From: Nitrospira sp.
Lineage (GTDB): Bacteria > Nitrospirota > Nitrospiria > Nitrospirales > Nitrospiraceae
Length of the DNA: 64,000 nucleotides
Reading direction: 5' to 3'
NCBI GenBank assembly: GCA_016873455.1
Contig: VGXE01000009.1
Span: 1-64,000, forward strand
The notes beneath the pieces were generated by a model that saw only the letters and a program-made list of their open reading frames with translations, was not told the origin of the DNA and did not search any database. Within the stretch, counting starts at the first letter, position 1, and each line of letters begins with the position of its first letter. The position numbers were made by a program, and so were the translations under genes. This document shows, in pieces, positions 44,025 through 53,170 of the stretch.

Positions 44025-44396
44025 ATGCTCTACCAACTGAGCGCTGACCTCGTTGTGATCCTTCACTTTGGCTTCGTGTGCTTCGTCCTCTTGGGCGGGC
44101 TCTTGCTGGTGAAATGGCCTAGGCTAGCGTGGCTGCATCTTCCGGCGATCGCCTGGGGCGTGTTCATCGAGTTCAGCGGCTGGATTTGTCCACTGACACC
44201 GTTGGAGAATTGGTTGCGAACCCAAGCCGGCGAAGCAGGCTACGCAGGAGATTTCGTGGTCCGCTATCTGTCGGCGGTCCTGTATCCTGAATCGCTAACC
44301 CGTGACATTCAAATTGTTCTCGGCACGCTGGTGTTGGTCGTGAACCTGGCGATCTATGGACGCTTGTGGTGTACACCTGGTAAGCGGCGAGGTTAG
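44025..44396 (+). CDS. DUF2784 membrane protein
   Basis: A 123-residue protein with three or four helices and the DUF2784 signature: ADLVVILHFGFVCFVLLGGLL, FIEFSGWICPLTPLENWLRTQAGEAGYAGDFV and a final helix. Function unknown. Start ATG 44025 (MLYQLSAD) is preferred; the frame is open from a TTG at 43983. Confidence 0.88.
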   Translation: MLYQLSADLVVILHFGFVCFVLLGGLLLVKWPRLAWLHLPAIAWGVFIEFSGWICPLTPLENWLRTQAGEAGYAGDFVVRYLSAVLYPESLTRDIQIVLGTLVLVVNLAIYGRLWCTPGKRRG

Positions 44397-44509
44397 TTCA
44401 AGAAATTCGATGCCTCTCAAGTTCTCCCGCCGATTTGCCGATGCAGACCAGTCTGGACTCATTTTACATATTCCTTGCGGACTATCAGACGCCAGCTATA
44501 CTTTTCACC

Positions 44510-44782
44510 ATGCGCGCGACGAAGTACATTATCTGGGAAGAGGACGGCCAGTGGCACGGCTATCTGCAAGACTACCCGGATCTCCCAACCCAGGGAGATT
44601 CCTTTGAAGACCTGCAGATGAAGCTCTCCGATTTGCACTGCGAGATGACCAACGGTGGTCATGACCAGTGTGACATCTCCACCTCTACCTCCACCTACAC
44701 CATTCCCCAGCGCACCCGTCCTCGCACCAAGCGATACGAGCGTGTGGAACAGCTGTTCCGCACCATGCTGTACGATCTCTGA
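44510..44782 (+). CDS. HicB-like antitoxin-type protein, orphan
   Basis: A 90-residue protein whose first 45 residues (YIIWEEDGQWHGYLQDYPDLPTQGDSFEDLQMKL) are the partial-RNase-H HicB fold. The rest is Thr/Ser-rich and basic, with no DNA-binding domain. No HicA toxin gene lies next to it, so it is either a solitary regulator or the leftover of a pair. Start 44510 is chosen because the HicB strand begins there; ATG 44435 is upstream in frame. Confidence 0.75.
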   Translation: MRATKYIIWEEDGQWHGYLQDYPDLPTQGDSFEDLQMKLSDLHCEMTNGGHDQCDISTSTSTYTIPQRTRPRTKRYERVEQLFRTMLYDL

Positions 44783-45009
44783 GTGATTGCTTCAGGGTAA
44801 CGCCCCTCGTCCCTCTTCACACTCTTCTGCCTCGACCCTTTTCTCATCCGAACCGCTGTAAGATTTCCCTTCCCGAATAGACTACTGCCAAACAGACGTG
44901 AGCCATGGGCGTTTTCAACATCCTGCCCAGATCCCGGTTGACCCGGCACGCGCCAGGTTGGTACATAGAGCTCACTCCATATCTTCGTTCCACCACCGTG
45001 AGGCCGGCT

Positions 45010-46197
45010 ATGCCTACTGATGAAATCACCCAAAAAGTCAGCGACCGGTACGCCAAAGCCGCCAACACCGGTGAGCAAATGTGTTGCCCCACGAGCTACG
45101 ACATGGCGCAGCTCAAATCATTCATTCCTGAAGAAGTCCTAAAGATTTCCTACGGATGCGGCACGCCGGCCGGTTTGCAGACGGTGCGTCCCGGAGAAAC
45201 GGTCCTCGATATCGGATCCGGTGGCGGGATCGACTGTTTCGAAGCCTCACGGCTCGTCGGCCAAGACGGCCACGTGATTGGCATCGACATGACGGACACG
45301 ATGCTGGACATCGCCCGGAAGAACGCCGCCGCCGTCGCTGCCAATCTCGGCTACCCGGCCTCCAACGTCGAGTTCCGCAAAGGCATGGCGGACGCCATGC
45401 CGGTCGAGGATGGCACGATCGATCTGATCATCTCAAACTGTGTGATCAACCTCGCTCCGGACAAGCGCAAGGTCTTCCACGAAATGTTCCGGGTGGCCAA
45501 GCCAGGTGGGCGGTTCACGATTTCGGACATCGTCGCGGACCAGACCGTGCCGCAATACCTTGTCCACGATGCGGAGAAATGGGGGGATTGTCTCTCCGGC
45601 TCTCTGACCCTAACGGCCTACATTGCGGGCATGGTGGATGCGGGCTTTCTGGGTATCCACCTAGTCAAGTCTTCCCCCTGGCAAGTGATCGACGGCCTTC
45701 ATTTCTTTTCCGTCACCTTGACCGGGTACAAGCTGCCCCCAGTCACCGACCCTTCACCCTATCGCTATGCCACACTCCGAGGCCCGTTTAATCGCGTCGT
45801 GGATGAACGCGGCACGACCTATCAACGTGGCATTCCAGAGCCGATCGGGTCGAATGACGCTTTGTTATTGAGCACTCCTCCGTTCGCCGCACACATGATC
45901 CTGACGGCCAACCCACTCTGGCTCGACAATCATGATCCGCGATGGACCGCGGTGTTTCCTGCGCAGACCCCCTGCACCTGGCGAGGCCACTATGCGCTGC
46001 TCGCCGGCCCGTTCGTGGAGGCGGCGGATGACGACAACCATGTCTACCGCCGAGGAGAACCGCTGGAGATCTGCTCCAAAACTCTGGACGTGCTGCAAAC
46101 CGAGGGCTACGCGCCCCATTTCGCGATTCTGAATCGGGCCGGACAACAGGTCAACGGCGCGGCGGTCAGCTGCGCCCCCGACGGAGGCTGCTGTTGA
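45010..46197 (+). CDS. arsM: Arsenite S-adenosylmethionine methyltransferase
   Basis: A 395-residue ArsM. The SAM fold is clear (VLDIGSGGGIDCFEASRLVG, IDMTDTMLDIARKNA), and the four Cys positions of the algal enzyme have counterparts: Cys25/26 (EQMCCPTSYD), Cys50 (SYGCGTP), Cys144 (ISNCVINL) and Cys194 (WGDCLSGSL). The last two with Cys50 bind As(III). Beyond about residue 250 is a 140-residue extra domain ending in GGCC, probably a second arsenic-binding part. It yields methylated arsenicals for detoxification or arsenosugar synthesis. Start 45010 (MPTDEITQ); the frame opens at 44905. It overlaps arsR by one base. Confidence 0.93.
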   Translation: MPTDEITQKVSDRYAKAANTGEQMCCPTSYDMAQLKSFIPEEVLKISYGCGTPAGLQTVRPGETVLDIGSGGGIDCFEASRLVGQDGHVIGIDMTDTMLDIARKNAAAVAANLGYPASNVEFRKGMADAMPVEDGTIDLIISNCVINLAPDKRKVFHEMFRVAKPGGRFTISDIVADQTVPQYLVHDAEKWGDCLSGSLTLTAYIAGMVDAGFLGIHLVKSSPWQVIDGLHFFSVTLTGYKLPPVTDPSPYRYATLRGPFNRVVDERGTTYQRGIPEPIGSNDALLLSTPPFAAHMILTANPLWLDNHDPRWTAVFPAQTPCTWRGHYALLAGPFVEAADDDNHVYRRGEPLEICSKTLDVLQTEGYAPHFAILNRAGQQVNGAAVSCAPDGGCC

Positions 46198-46571
46198 TGA
46201 AGTCCGTCCCTGAACGCGATCTCTTGAACCCACGCCATTGTGCAACCGTCTTGAAGTCACTGGCGGATGCCACCAGGCTGCGCATTCTGGAGTCGCTGCT
46301 GGACGAGGAGAAATGCGTCACGGACCTGGCGCGAGAACTGGGCTGTCCGCAACCTCACGTGTCTCACCACCTGCGCATCCTGCGGGATTCCGGCATCGTG
46401 GAAGGGGTGCGTGAAGGGAAACAGGTCTGTTATCGCATCACGCCGGTCGTGCAGCGGGCGCTGACCCACCGGCAAGGGAAGGCGCTCAATTTCGGCTGCT
46501 GCGAATTGCGGTTTCCCGAATCGGTGTTAGCCACGGCGAAGTCTCGTGCGCTGACGATGGTCCAATCTTGA
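46197..46571 (+). CDS. arsR: ArsR/SmtB-family metalloregulator
   Basis: A 124-residue winged-helix repressor: LADATRLRILESLLDEEKCVTDLARELGCPQPHVSHHLRILRDSGIV and wing EGKQVCYRI. A possible As(III) site is the C-terminal Cys101-Cys102 pair (LNFGCCEL) with a third thiol from Cys40, Cys50 or Cys78; this differs from the CVC site in helix 4 of classical ArsR. It should repress this operon until arsenite binds. ATG 46197 overlaps the arsM stop. Confidence 0.9.
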   Translation: MKSVPERDLLNPRHCATVLKSLADATRLRILESLLDEEKCVTDLARELGCPQPHVSHHLRILRDSGIVEGVREGKQVCYRITPVVQRALTHRQGKALNFGCCELRFPESVLATAKSRALTMVQS

Positions 46572-46602
46572 TGGGGGCGTCGACGGCGACGCGAGCACGG
46601 CA

Positions 46603-47640
46603 ATGCCGCTGACTCTGCTGAAACGACAGAATCCTCTCGCCGCCCCCTCCGAACAACTGAAAGTACTCGCCGGCTCCGCTCAACTGCTCCCGTTTGAAGC
46701 ACGACTGGATCACGCCAGCCTGGCTCCGCTCTGTGCCACGGGCATCACGGTCTTTCAGATCAATGTCGGGAAACTCTGCAATCAGACGTGCCGTCACTGT
46801 CACGTGGATGCCGGACCCGATCGTCCTGAAACGATGTCCTTGGACACGGCCGAACAATGCATCCGGGCTCTGGCCAAAACAGATATCCAGACCGTGGACA
46901 TTACGGGAGGCGCGCCGGAACTCAACGCGCAGTTTCGTTGGCTGGTCGAACAAGCCCGTGCGCTTGGCCGGCATGTCATGGATCGCTGCAACCTGTCGGT
47001 CTTGTTGCTCCCGTCCCAGGCTGACTTGGGCGAATTTCTGGCCCACCATCGGGTTGAGATCATTGCGTCGCTCCCGTCATTTCAAGCCAGCCAGACGGAT
47101 GCGCAGCGCGGTGAGGGGGTGTTCGAGAAATCGCTCGAAGCGCTTCGCCTCCTGAACCGCTTCGGCTATGGCCGGCCGGACAGTGGCTTGCTGTTGAACC
47201 TGGTCTACAATCCGGTCGGTGCGTTCCTGCCACCGAAACAAGAGAGCATCGAAGCGCAGTTCAAGAAAGAACTCCGCGCGCGGCACGGCATCGAATTCAA
47301 CCGGCTCTACACGATCACCAACATGCCGATCAGCCGATTTCTGGACTTCCTTATCGAGAGCGGCAACTATGACCAGTACATGACCCGTCTGGCCAATGCG
47401 TTCAATCCTGATGCCGCCGCCGAGGTGATGTGCCGTCATACCCTCTCGGTTGGCTGGGACGGCCGGCTCTACGATTGTGATTTCAACCAGATGTTGGAAC
47501 TCCCCGTCGACCACGGAGCCCCCTCGCATATTCGCGATTTTGATCCGGCGCAGCTTCACCGTCGCCGGATCGTCACACGCAACCATTGTTATGGCTGTAC
47601 AGCCGGCTCCGGCTCGTCGTGCGGCGGGACCGTGGCGTGA
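46603..47640 (+). CDS. arsS: Radical SAM protein ArsS (arsenosugar biosynthesis)
   Basis: A 345-residue radical-SAM enzyme with the cluster motif Cys59-x3-Cys63-x2-Cys66 (KLCNQTCRHCHVDAGP), DITGGAPELN, and the C-terminal DUF3641-type region ending in NHCYGCTAGSGSSCGG, the auxiliary Cys set of ArsS. It is reported to build the deoxyadenosyl-arsenical precursor of arsenosugars after ArsM methylation. It lies 31 bases after arsR. Its stop overlaps a possible pstS start. Confidence 0.95.
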   Translation: MPLTLLKRQNPLAAPSEQLKVLAGSAQLLPFEARLDHASLAPLCATGITVFQINVGKLCNQTCRHCHVDAGPDRPETMSLDTAEQCIRALAKTDIQTVDITGGAPELNAQFRWLVEQARALGRHVMDRCNLSVLLLPSQADLGEFLAHHRVEIIASLPSFQASQTDAQRGEGVFEKSLEALRLLNRFGYGRPDSGLLLNLVYNPVGAFLPPKQESIEAQFKKELRARHGIEFNRLYTITNMPISRFLDFLIESGNYDQYMTRLANAFNPDAAAEVMCRHTLSVGWDGRLYDCDFNQMLELPVDHGAPSHIRDFDPAQLHRRRIVTRNHCYGCTAGSGSSCGGTVA

Positions 47641-47675
47641 TGAACAGCCTCTGTCGAAGATATGGAGATATCTCG

Positions 47676-48542
47676 ATGTATCGATATCGTGATTCCAGCG
47701 GGCTGAAGGTCGGCCACGTGTTCTCTGCGTTCCTCGTGCTGGCCCTGTTTGGGGCGCATGATACAGCAACAGCGCAGACGACGGCGCCCGATCCACTGTC
47801 AGGCAAACTCGTGGTGACTGGGTCCAGCACCGTGGCGCCGCTGATCGCCGAGATCGGCAAACGCTTTGAGCGTCTCAACCCGAAAGTGCGTGTGGATGTG
47901 CAGACGGGCGGCTCCTCCCGCGGTGTCACGGACGTCCGGCAGGGTCTTGCCGATATCGGCATGATCTCACGCGCGATGAAGGACGATGAGAAGGATCTGC
48001 ACGCCTTTACGGTCGCCCGCGACGGCGTCGGCATCATTGTGCACAAGGACAATCCCATCCGAACCCTCTCTGACGAACAGGTCATCGCCATCTATACCGG
48101 CAAGATCACCAATTGGAAAGAGGTCGGTGGGAAGGAGGCAGCCATTACCGTCGTGAGCAAAGCGGAGGGGCGATCCACGCTGGAGGTTTTTCTGCACTAT
48201 TTCAAACTCAAGAATACGGACATCAAACCGCACGTGGTGATCGGCGACAACGAGCAAGGGGTCAAGACCGTGGCCGGCAATCGGAACGCCATTGGATACG
48301 TCTCTATCGGGACGGCCGAATACGATGAATCACAAGGAGTGCCGATCACCCTACTCTCAACCGGTGGCGTGCCTGCCTCGACGGAATCCGTGCGGAACGG
48401 AACTTTTCCGATTTCTCGTCCATTACACATTGTGACACGGACCGCACCGGCGGGATTAGCTAAAGCCTTTATCGAGTACGCGCAATCCAAAGCAGCCCAT
48501 GACCTCATCACACAGCAATATTTTGTGCCGTTGGCAAACTGA
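47676..48542 (+). CDS. pstS: Phosphate ABC transporter substrate-binding protein PstS
   Basis: A 288-residue periplasmic binding protein: signal peptide ending ATAQT, then KLVVTGSSTVAPLIAEIGKRFE and the phosphate-loop residues in VQTGGSSRGVTDVRQGLADIGMISR, with KAEGRSTLEVFLHYF later. Start ATG 47676 (MYRYRDSS) follows TGGAGA; ATG 47640 overlaps the arsS stop and is an alternative. In the arsenic context it may select phosphate over arsenate, or deliver arsenate; sequence cannot say which. Confidence 0.93.
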   Translation: MYRYRDSSGLKVGHVFSAFLVLALFGAHDTATAQTTAPDPLSGKLVVTGSSTVAPLIAEIGKRFERLNPKVRVDVQTGGSSRGVTDVRQGLADIGMISRAMKDDEKDLHAFTVARDGVGIIVHKDNPIRTLSDEQVIAIYTGKITNWKEVGGKEAAITVVSKAEGRSTLEVFLHYFKLKNTDIKPHVVIGDNEQGVKTVAGNRNAIGYVSIGTAEYDESQGVPITLLSTGGVPASTESVRNGTFPISRPLHIVTRTAPAGLAKAFIEYAQSKAAHDLITQQYFVPLAN

Positions 48543-49377
48543 CGACCTGCTCTGCTGGCTTCTGCGCGGCCTCGCGGCCATCGCGGGCCTGGTCGTCGTG
48601 GTCATCGTCGGTTTCCTGATTGCGGAAGCCCTTCCCGTTCTCTCTCTCATCGGCCTCGGACGATTCTTTACCGATCCGTCCTGGCATCCGGCCGAGGGTT
48701 TCTACAACCTGACTCCGATGTTATGGGGCACCCTGTTTGCTATGGCCGGCTCTGTGTTGATCGCTACCCCCTTGGGCATTCTTTCCGCGGTCTTCTGCCA
48801 TCATTATGCGCCGCCCGCCGTGGCCCGTTCCTATCGACGACTGATCGAGTTGCTCGCCGGCATTCCCTCGGTCGTCTATGGATTCTGGGGGCTCGTAGTA
48901 TTGGTTCCGCTGATTGGAGACATTCACCCACCCGGACCCAGCCTCCTCGCGGGCATTCTGATCCTTACGATCATGATCCTCCCCACCATTACACTGATGG
49001 CCGATGCCAGCCTTGCCAATGTACCCCAGCACTATCTGCGTGGGGCGGCAGCCTTGGGACTGCCACGATGGGCGACCATCCGAGGCGTGGTGTTTCCCGC
49101 GGCGAAATCCGGGCTGTTCACCGGGGTGATCTTGGAAACCGGCCGAGCCATCGGCGAAACGATGGCAATCTTAATGGTCTGTGGGAATGTCGTGCAGACA
49201 CCGTCCAGCCTCTTCGATCCGATCCGGACGCTGACCGCCAATATCGCGCTGGAAATGGCCTATGCCCTCGGCGACCATCGCGCGGCGCTGTTCGTCAGTG
49301 GACTCGTGTTGATGGCCATGATCGTGGGTCTGGCAATCGCCGCTGAATGGATCAGTCGCGGGAGAATCTATGGCTGA
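48499..49377 (+). CDS. pstC: Phosphate ABC transporter permease PstC
   Basis: A 292-residue permease with six helices and the EAA-loop region YLRGAAALGLPRWATIRGVVFPAAKSGLFTGVILETGRAIGETMA, typical of PstC. The start at 48499 lies 44 bases inside pstS; no better downstream start exists before the first helix. It overlaps pstA by 8 bases. Confidence 0.95.
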   Translation: MTSSHSNILCRWQTDDLLCWLLRGLAAIAGLVVVVIVGFLIAEALPVLSLIGLGRFFTDPSWHPAEGFYNLTPMLWGTLFAMAGSVLIATPLGILSAVFCHHYAPPAVARSYRRLIELLAGIPSVVYGFWGLVVLVPLIGDIHPPGPSLLAGILILTIMILPTITLMADASLANVPQHYLRGAAALGLPRWATIRGVVFPAAKSGLFTGVILETGRAIGETMAILMVCGNVVQTPSSLFDPIRTLTANIALEMAYALGDHRAALFVSGLVLMAMIVGLAIAAEWISRGRIYG

Positions 49378-50233
49378 AACACTGAACCCGCGACAGGATC
49401 TCCGTGAATGGCTCGCGTTTGTCCTCGTCTGGGGTGCGGCGGCGGTCGTGACCGCCGTCTTCTGCTGGCTGTTAGGAGACATTGTGTGGAACGGCCTGAG
49501 CCGTCTCTCCTGGACATTTCTGACTGCCCCGCCGGAGAGCGCCGGACGCCGGGGCGGGATCGGCCCGATTCTGGTTTCGACTTTCCTGATTCTGGGCGTC
49601 TGCCTTTCCGTCTCGCTTCCCATCGGGGTCGGCACCGCCGTCCTCCTCGCCGAATTTACCTCGGACCAAAGCCTGTTCGGACGCATGACCCGCCGGAGTC
49701 TCGATGTCTTGGCCGGTGTGCCGTCGATTGTGTTTGGCCTGTTCGGCAATGCCTTCTTTTGCAAAACCCTGGGACTCGGCTTCTCGATCCTGTCCGGTGG
49801 ACTGACCCTGGCCTGCATGGTCCTGCCGATTTTGATCCGTTCCACGGAGGAAGGGTTTCGCGCGGTGCCCGCCAATTACCGGCTTTCCGCCGCCGCGCTG
49901 GGACTGTCCCGGTCCACGACACTCATTCATCTGTTGCTGCCGGCAGCCGTCCCCGGTCTGTTGGTAGGCCTGGTGCTTGGGATTGGACGGGCGATCGCAG
50001 AAACCGCGGCACTGATCTTCACCAGCGGGTATGTGGATCGGATGCCGGAGTCGCTGCTTGATTCGGGTCGAGCCTTATCCATCCACATCTTCGATCTTTC
50101 CATGAATGTCTCCGGTGGCGACGCCAATGCCTATGCGTCGGCGCTCGTGCTGGTCATCATGCTGCTGCTCATCAATGGAACAGCGGCGTGGCTGGCTGAC
50201 CGCGGCCTCCACCGCAGGATTGTCACGGTATGA
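49370..50233 (+). CDS. pstA: Phosphate ABC transporter permease PstA
   Basis: A 287-residue permease with six helices and the EAA loop NYRLSAAALGLSRSTTLIHLLLPAAVPGLLVGLVLGIGRAIAETAAL. SLDVLAGVPSIVFGLFGNAFF is characteristic of PstA. It overlaps pstC by 8 and pstB by 4 bases, so all three are translationally coupled. Confidence 0.95.
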   Translation: MAETLNPRQDLREWLAFVLVWGAAAVVTAVFCWLLGDIVWNGLSRLSWTFLTAPPESAGRRGGIGPILVSTFLILGVCLSVSLPIGVGTAVLLAEFTSDQSLFGRMTRRSLDVLAGVPSIVFGLFGNAFFCKTLGLGFSILSGGLTLACMVLPILIRSTEEGFRAVPANYRLSAAALGLSRSTTLIHLLLPAAVPGLLVGLVLGIGRAIAETAALIFTSGYVDRMPESLLDSGRALSIHIFDLSMNVSGGDANAYASALVLVIMLLLINGTAAWLADRGLHRRIVTV

Positions 50234-51069
50234 TCCCGGCTGATTCCCATACGAAATCGCAACCGCTGTCCTCAACGGAGATGCCGCCATCCATCGCCGT
50301 TCCAACTCCGCTGATCCAGATCAATAAGTTGAGCCTCCACTATGGTGACCGACCGGCATTCCGAGATGTCACACTGTCGATCGGCACGGGAGGGATCACC
50401 GCTCTGGTCGGCCCGTCCGGATGCGGCAAAACCAGTCTTCTCACGGCACTGAACCGCCTGACCGATCTCATCCCTGGATGTCGTGTGGCGGGCGAAATCC
50501 GCATGGGAAATATGGACGTGCTGGCGCCCCAGACCAATGTCATCCATCTGCGTCGGCTCGTCGGCATGATTTTCCAGAAGCCGAATCCCTTTCCGCTGTC
50601 GATTCGAAGAAACCTGGAATTTCCTCTGCGCGAGCACGGATCACGGGATCGTGAGCAGATCGCCCGGACGATCGAGACCGTCCTCCAAGACGTGGGGCTT
50701 TGGGACGAAGTGAAGGATCGCCTCGATTCGCCGGCGCTGGCGCTGTCGGGCGGCCAACAGCAGCGTCTTTGCATTGCCAGAGCCCTCGCCCTTTCGCCGG
50801 CCGTGCTGCTCATGGACGAACCCTGTAGCGCCCTCGATCCGCTTTCCAGCGGCGTGGTCGAAGACCTCATCCTCCAGCTGCGAGGCCGTTACACAGTGGT
50901 GATCGTGACGCACAACTTGGCGCAGGCTCGTCGCATCGCGGACGAGGCCGCCTTCTTTTGGGTGCATGACGGGGCTGGACGGCTAATCGAAGCCGGAACA
51001 GCTCAACAATTCTTCGAAGCACCTCGTGACTCATTGACCGCTGCCTATATCAGCGGCATGCGCGGCTGA
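50230..51069 (+). CDS. pstB: Phosphate ABC transporter ATPase PstB
   Basis: A 279-residue ATPase: Walker A VGPSGCGKTSLL, Q-loop IFQKPNPFPLSI (the PNPFP of PstB), signature LSGGQQQRLCIARALAL, Walker B VLLMDEPCSALDP and the H-loop VIVTHNLAQA. A 28-residue Ser/Pro-rich N-terminal tail precedes the domain; the true start may be ATG 50281 (MPPSIAVPT). No phoU or phoBR follows, unlike the usual pst operon, which fits control by the ArsR here instead. Confidence 0.95.
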   Translation: MIPADSHTKSQPLSSTEMPPSIAVPTPLIQINKLSLHYGDRPAFRDVTLSIGTGGITALVGPSGCGKTSLLTALNRLTDLIPGCRVAGEIRMGNMDVLAPQTNVIHLRRLVGMIFQKPNPFPLSIRRNLEFPLREHGSRDREQIARTIETVLQDVGLWDEVKDRLDSPALALSGGQQQRLCIARALALSPAVLLMDEPCSALDPLSSGVVEDLILQLRGRYTVVIVTHNLAQARRIADEAAFFWVHDGAGRLIEAGTAQQFFEAPRDSLTAAYISGMRG

Positions 51070-51215
51070 CCGGCTGTCACCTGCCCGCGATGGCCCATGC
51101 CGAACGACAGGCCGAGTTCGACGGGTTGCGCTGGCCAAGCTACTCTGTTAATGTGCCCTCGTTCATCGTTCTGCTTTTGTTGCATTTGTCACACATAGTC
51201 GGCTGGTCATAAGCT

Positions 51216-52283
51216 ATGGTCTGGGACCCAAAAGATCCGTGGGGTAAGAAACAAGACCCGCTTGAGGAGGCCCTCAAGCAGGCGCAGGAGCAATTCAAGA
51301 ACCTCTTCGCTGCCGGAGGCGGATTGAAAAATATGATGCCGTCCGGCGGCGCCATGAACCTCATCGTGGCGGCGATCGTGATTCTGCTCGCCTGGCAAAG
51401 CGTCTTCATTGTCGCACCGGATGAAGAGGGCGTCGTGAAACGATTCGGCACCCCCGTGCGAACGGTCGAGCCTGGCCCCCACCTCAAAATTCCACTCGTT
51501 GAAAGTGTCCTGCAACCGAAAGTCGCGAAACTCCACCGGGTGGAAGTCGGATTCCGGACCAGCCAGCAGGGGCGCCAGCAGATGGTTCCGCAGGAAGCCC
51601 TCATGCTGACGGGCGATATGAACATTCTCGCCATCGAATTCATCGTCCAGTACAAGATCAAAGAATCGAGCGAATACCTCTTCAACGTGGCGGATATTCA
51701 TGAAACCATCGGGAAAGCCGCCGAGGCGTCGATGCGTGAAGTGGTCGGCAAGAGCAAAATCGACGAGGCCTTAACAACCGGGAAAGCCGATATCCAGCAA
51801 GGCACGATGGTCTTATTGCAAAGCATTCTCGACGACTACCATGCCGGCGTGCAGGTAGCGGCGGTGCAGCTTCAAGACGTGGATCCACCCGAAGCCGTTG
51901 CCGCCGCCTTCAAAGACGTGACGAATGCCAAGGAAGATCGCGAAAAGCTGATCAATCAAGCTCAAGGGTATCGGAACGACATTATACCCAGGGCAAAAGG
52001 TGAAGCGGCCGAATTAGTCAATCGTGCCAAGGGTTTCGCGCAGGCGCGGTTGAACCGCGCTCAAGGTGAATCCAATCGTTTCCTGGCCACGCTGAAGGAA
52101 TATAACCAAGCCAAGGACGTCATCAGCAAGCGGATCTACATCGAAACCATGGAAGAAATCCTCCCGAACGTGGAAAAGGTGATCATCGACGGAAAAGGCG
52201 GCGAGCGCCTGTTACCCTATCTGCCGCTTGACCGTCTCTCGAAACCTGCTCCAAGACCGGCACACGAGGAGCCTCAGCCATGA
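51216..52283 (+). CDS. hflK: FtsH-associated membrane protein HflK (SPFH domain)
   Basis: A 355-residue inner-membrane protein: Gly/Lys-rich N-terminus (WDPKDPWGKKQDP), one helix (LIVAAIVILLAWQSVFIV), then the SPFH/band-7 domain (VAPDEEGVVKRFGTPVRTVEPGPHLKIP) and a C-terminal coiled-coil region rich in Ala/Glu. With HflC it encloses FtsH in a periplasmic cage and modulates its protease activity. Its stop overlaps hflC (ATGA). Confidence 0.95.
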   Translation: MVWDPKDPWGKKQDPLEEALKQAQEQFKNLFAAGGGLKNMMPSGGAMNLIVAAIVILLAWQSVFIVAPDEEGVVKRFGTPVRTVEPGPHLKIPLVESVLQPKVAKLHRVEVGFRTSQQGRQQMVPQEALMLTGDMNILAIEFIVQYKIKESSEYLFNVADIHETIGKAAEASMREVVGKSKIDEALTTGKADIQQGTMVLLQSILDDYHAGVQVAAVQLQDVDPPEAVAAAFKDVTNAKEDREKLINQAQGYRNDIIPRAKGEAAELVNRAKGFAQARLNRAQGESNRFLATLKEYNQAKDVISKRIYIETMEEILPNVEKVIIDGKGGERLLPYLPLDRLSKPAPRPAHEEPQP

Positions 52284-53146
52284 CCAAGCAAGGGTTTCTC
52301 ATCGCGCTGATTGCCGTGGTGGTGGGGTTGTTCGTCTTGGGCGCCTCCCCTCTCTTCGTCGTGGATGTGACGCAGAACGCCATCGTCGTCCAACTCGGAA
52401 AACCGGTGCGAAATATCACGGATCCCGGATTGTATGTCAAAGTGCCGTTCGTCCAGGAAGTCACCTACTTCGACAAACGGCTGCTGGATTATGACTCAAG
52501 CGCCCAGGATGTCATCACCCAGGACAAGAAAACCCTGCTGCTGGATAACTTCGCGAAATGGCGCATTGTGGATCCTCTCAAGGTGTACCAAAACTTCCAA
52601 AGCCAGCGGGGGGCCCTGCAGCGGCTGCATGACATTATCTATTCCGAACTCCGTGTCGAATTGGGCCGGCACGAGCTCTTGGAAATCGTCTCGAACACAC
52701 GTGCCGATATCATGCGGGTAGTCTCCAAACGGTCCAATGAAAAAGCCTCCGCCTACGGCATTGAGATTCAGGATGTTCGGATCAAGCGCGCCGATCTGCC
52801 GGAGCAAAACGAGAAAGCCGTGTTTGCCCGCATGCAAGCCGAGCGTGAACGGCAAGCCAAGCAGTACCGCGCTGAGGGAGCTGAAGAGGCGCAAAAGATC
52901 CGGTCCGAAGCCGAGAAGGATCGAGAAATCATCCTCGCCCATGCCTACAAAGAGTCGGAAGAGCTTCGCGGAGCCGGCGATGCCAAGGCGTTTCGCATCT
53001 ATGCCGACGCCTACCGGCAGGATCAGAAGTTCTTCGAATTCACCCGCTCGATGGAAGCCTACAAGTCGACCTTTAAAGATAATAATAGAACGACGCTTGT
53101 GCTGAGCCCCGACTCAGAGTTCCTCCGATACTTGAAGCAGCGCTGA
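52280..53146 (+). CDS. hflC: FtsH-associated membrane protein HflC (SPFH domain)
   Basis: A 288-residue partner of HflK: N-terminal helix (FLIALIAVVVGLFVLGASPLFVV), SPFH domain (VTQNAIVVQLGKPVRNITDPGLYVKVPFVQEVTYFDKRLLDYD), and a long charged coiled coil (QAERERQAKQYRAEGAEEAQKIR and on), ending LSPDSEFLRYLKQR. It is convergent with fhs, only 24 bases apart, and no clear terminator is visible in the gap. Confidence 0.96.
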   Translation: MTKQGFLIALIAVVVGLFVLGASPLFVVDVTQNAIVVQLGKPVRNITDPGLYVKVPFVQEVTYFDKRLLDYDSSAQDVITQDKKTLLLDNFAKWRIVDPLKVYQNFQSQRGALQRLHDIIYSELRVELGRHELLEIVSNTRADIMRVVSKRSNEKASAYGIEIQDVRIKRADLPEQNEKAVFARMQAERERQAKQYRAEGAEEAQKIRSEAEKDREIILAHAYKESEELRGAGDAKAFRIYADAYRQDQKFFEFTRSMEAYKSTFKDNNRTTLVLSPDSEFLRYLKQR

Positions 53147-53170
53147 CGGCTGTCAGACTGCACACTGGCT

